A stretch of DNA of 64,000 nucleotides from Roseiarcus sp963709655 (GTDB taxonomy: Bacteria > Pseudomonadota > Alphaproteobacteria > Rhizobiales > Beijerinckiaceae). Position numbers and translations under genes: made by a program. The DNA lies in the NCBI GenBank assembly GCA_963709655.1, contig CAVPXF010000010.1, positions 97,449 through 161,448 of the forward strand, in the 5' to 3' direction. Under the pieces are notes generated by a model that did no database searches, had not been told where the DNA came from, and was given only the letters and a program-made list of their open reading frames with translations. Shown piece after piece: positions 63,119 to 64,000 of the stretch; positions within the stretch are counted from its first letter, which is position 1, and every line of letters starts with the position of its first letter.

Positions 63119-64000
63119 ATGAGAATTCGCGTTTTGCTTGCCAGCGCCGTCGCTTGCGCGCCTTTTCTGATCGCCGCTGCGCTGGCGCAGACCCCGGCTG
63201 CGCCCGCAACATCGGCTTCAACTCCGGCGTCCACTTCCGCTTCGCCCTCCGCCGCAGCCTCGCCGGTCGCCTCGCCATCGCCGAAGACGCCGGCGAGCGG
63301 CTCGTCCGCGCCTGGCGCGACCGCCCCGCCGCCGCCCTTCATGCCGACCGAGAACGCCTCGACGCCCGCGCCCTCCGGCTCGAGCCCGACCGGCGCAGAG
63401 CCCGCCGTCGGCGCGGCGCCTTCGGCGGGCCCGGCGCAGCCGACGACGGCCGCCGCCGCGCCGCGCAAGCCGAAGAAGGTCGCGCCGCGGCCGCGGCCGC
63501 TCGAGACCGCCCTGTCGACCGATCCGGACCCGACGCTTCAGCCCAACACCTTCTTCGCCACCGCCAAGGCCTCCGAGCGCTATGGCGCGATCGTCGACGC
63601 CGGCGGCTGGCCGACCGACGTCACCGCCCTGCATCCCGGCGACAGGGGCCCCCAGGTCGCCAAATTGCGCAAGCGTCTGGCGATCGAGGGCGATCTCGCG
63701 CCGCTGCACGCGACCGGGCAGGGCTGGGACTCTGAGCTCACCGCAGCGGTCGAGAGGTTCCAGGCGCGCATGGGACTCCGGGAGACCGGGATCGTCGCCG
63801 GAGCGACGCTGAAAGCGATGAACGTGCCGGCGCAGGTCCGCTTCAAGGAGCTCGCCTGAGTCCGCCGACCGTCTGGCCGGGGCGAATTTCGACTTCGGCG
63901 ACCGCTATGTCGTGGTTAACATTCCGTCCACCGCGGTCGAGGCGATCGAGAACGGCCGCGTGGCGCACCGTTACGTCGCCATCGTCGGCGGCCCCGACCA
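63119..64000 (+). CDS. L,D-transpeptidase family protein, partial (frameshift at 63857)
   Basis: The ATG at 63119 starts a signal peptide (MRIRVLLASAVACAPFLIAA). A Pro/Ala/Ser linker of about 100 residues follows, then a peptidoglycan-binding domain (TALHPGDRGPQVAKLRKRL, LTAAVERFQARMGLRETGIV). The chain stops at TGA 63857-63859. Removing the T just before GAGTC gives FKELAESADRLAGANFDFGD and RYVVVNIPSTAVEAIENGRV, the start of the YkuD-type catalytic region, running off the window. The family makes 3-3 cross-links in peptidoglycan. The active-site His and Cys are beyond base 64000. Confidence 0.85.

Overview
The window is high-GC DNA from an alphaproteobacterium, most likely of the order Hyphomicrobiales. 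The evidence is a complete tad/cpa pilus locus, a DUF1491 gene, hisZ-hisG, an ethylmalonyl-CoA pathway cluster and abundant REP-type palindromes. I cannot fix the genus; Beijerinckiaceae, Methylocystaceae or Roseiarcaceae-like groups would fit.

Layout. 1-3.4 kb is the edge of an exopolysaccharide/exosortase region: a partial exosortase, a polyprenyl glycosylphosphotransferase, a membrane protein and a trypsin-like protease. 3.5-8 kb is an MdtA/MdtB-type RND efflux pair, followed by 271-bp tandem repeats. 9.3-10.7 kb is an IS3 element. 10.7-12.9 kb is a two-gene operon of a beta-CASP metallo-beta-lactamase nuclease and a PD-(D/E)XK protein, the best candidate here for an undescribed defence-like module. 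13.3-13.75 kb is a REP-associated transposase remnant split by a REP palindrome. 13.9-15.6 kb is an SDR plus an ECF sigma factor. 16.1-25 kb is the tad pilus operon on the minus strand, in the order flp, cpaA, cpaB, cpaC, cpaD, cpaE, cpaF, tadB, tadC. 25-30 kb has DUF1491, a peptidoglycan-binding protein and a decayed mobile region: a truncated protease, an IS1595-family element and a serine recombinase remnant next to tRNA-Ala.

30.4-38.6 kb holds three ethylmalonyl-CoA pathway genes (mesaconyl-CoA hydratase, ethylmalonyl-CoA mutase, crotonyl-CoA carboxylase/reductase). Interspersed with them are an isochorismatase-like protein, an MFS transporter and two PycTM-like membrane proteins. rpiA, a DUF2059 gene, glutathione reductase and a GGDEF-EAL protein follow. 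44.2-45.7 kb encodes an unusual nitrilase-fold protein with an inserted cysteine-rich zinc-ribbon region. 46.3-48.3 kb is an HdeA-like protein, a cytochrome b and a Tat-exported molybdopterin oxidoreductase, bracketed by a duplicated hisG 3' end and 30-bp direct repeats. Then come hisG-hisZ, a DUF3772 MscS channel, an AraC-Ogt fusion, an MFS transporter, a DUF2461 protein, a decayed MNT-HEPN pair, a methyltransferase, pncB, lutABC and a partial L,D-transpeptidase.

Many otherwise conserved genes carry a single-base frameshift. At least five of these (ECF sigma, tadC, cpaF, ethylmalonyl-CoA mutase, L,D-transpeptidase) lie exactly at what would be a GANTC site, the CcrM methylation motif, with one extra base. 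This looks like a systematic sequencing artefact at methylated sites, so these genes are probably intact in the organism. Other shifts (homopolymers, a 4-bp duplication, a CG-repeat change) may be artefacts or real decay.
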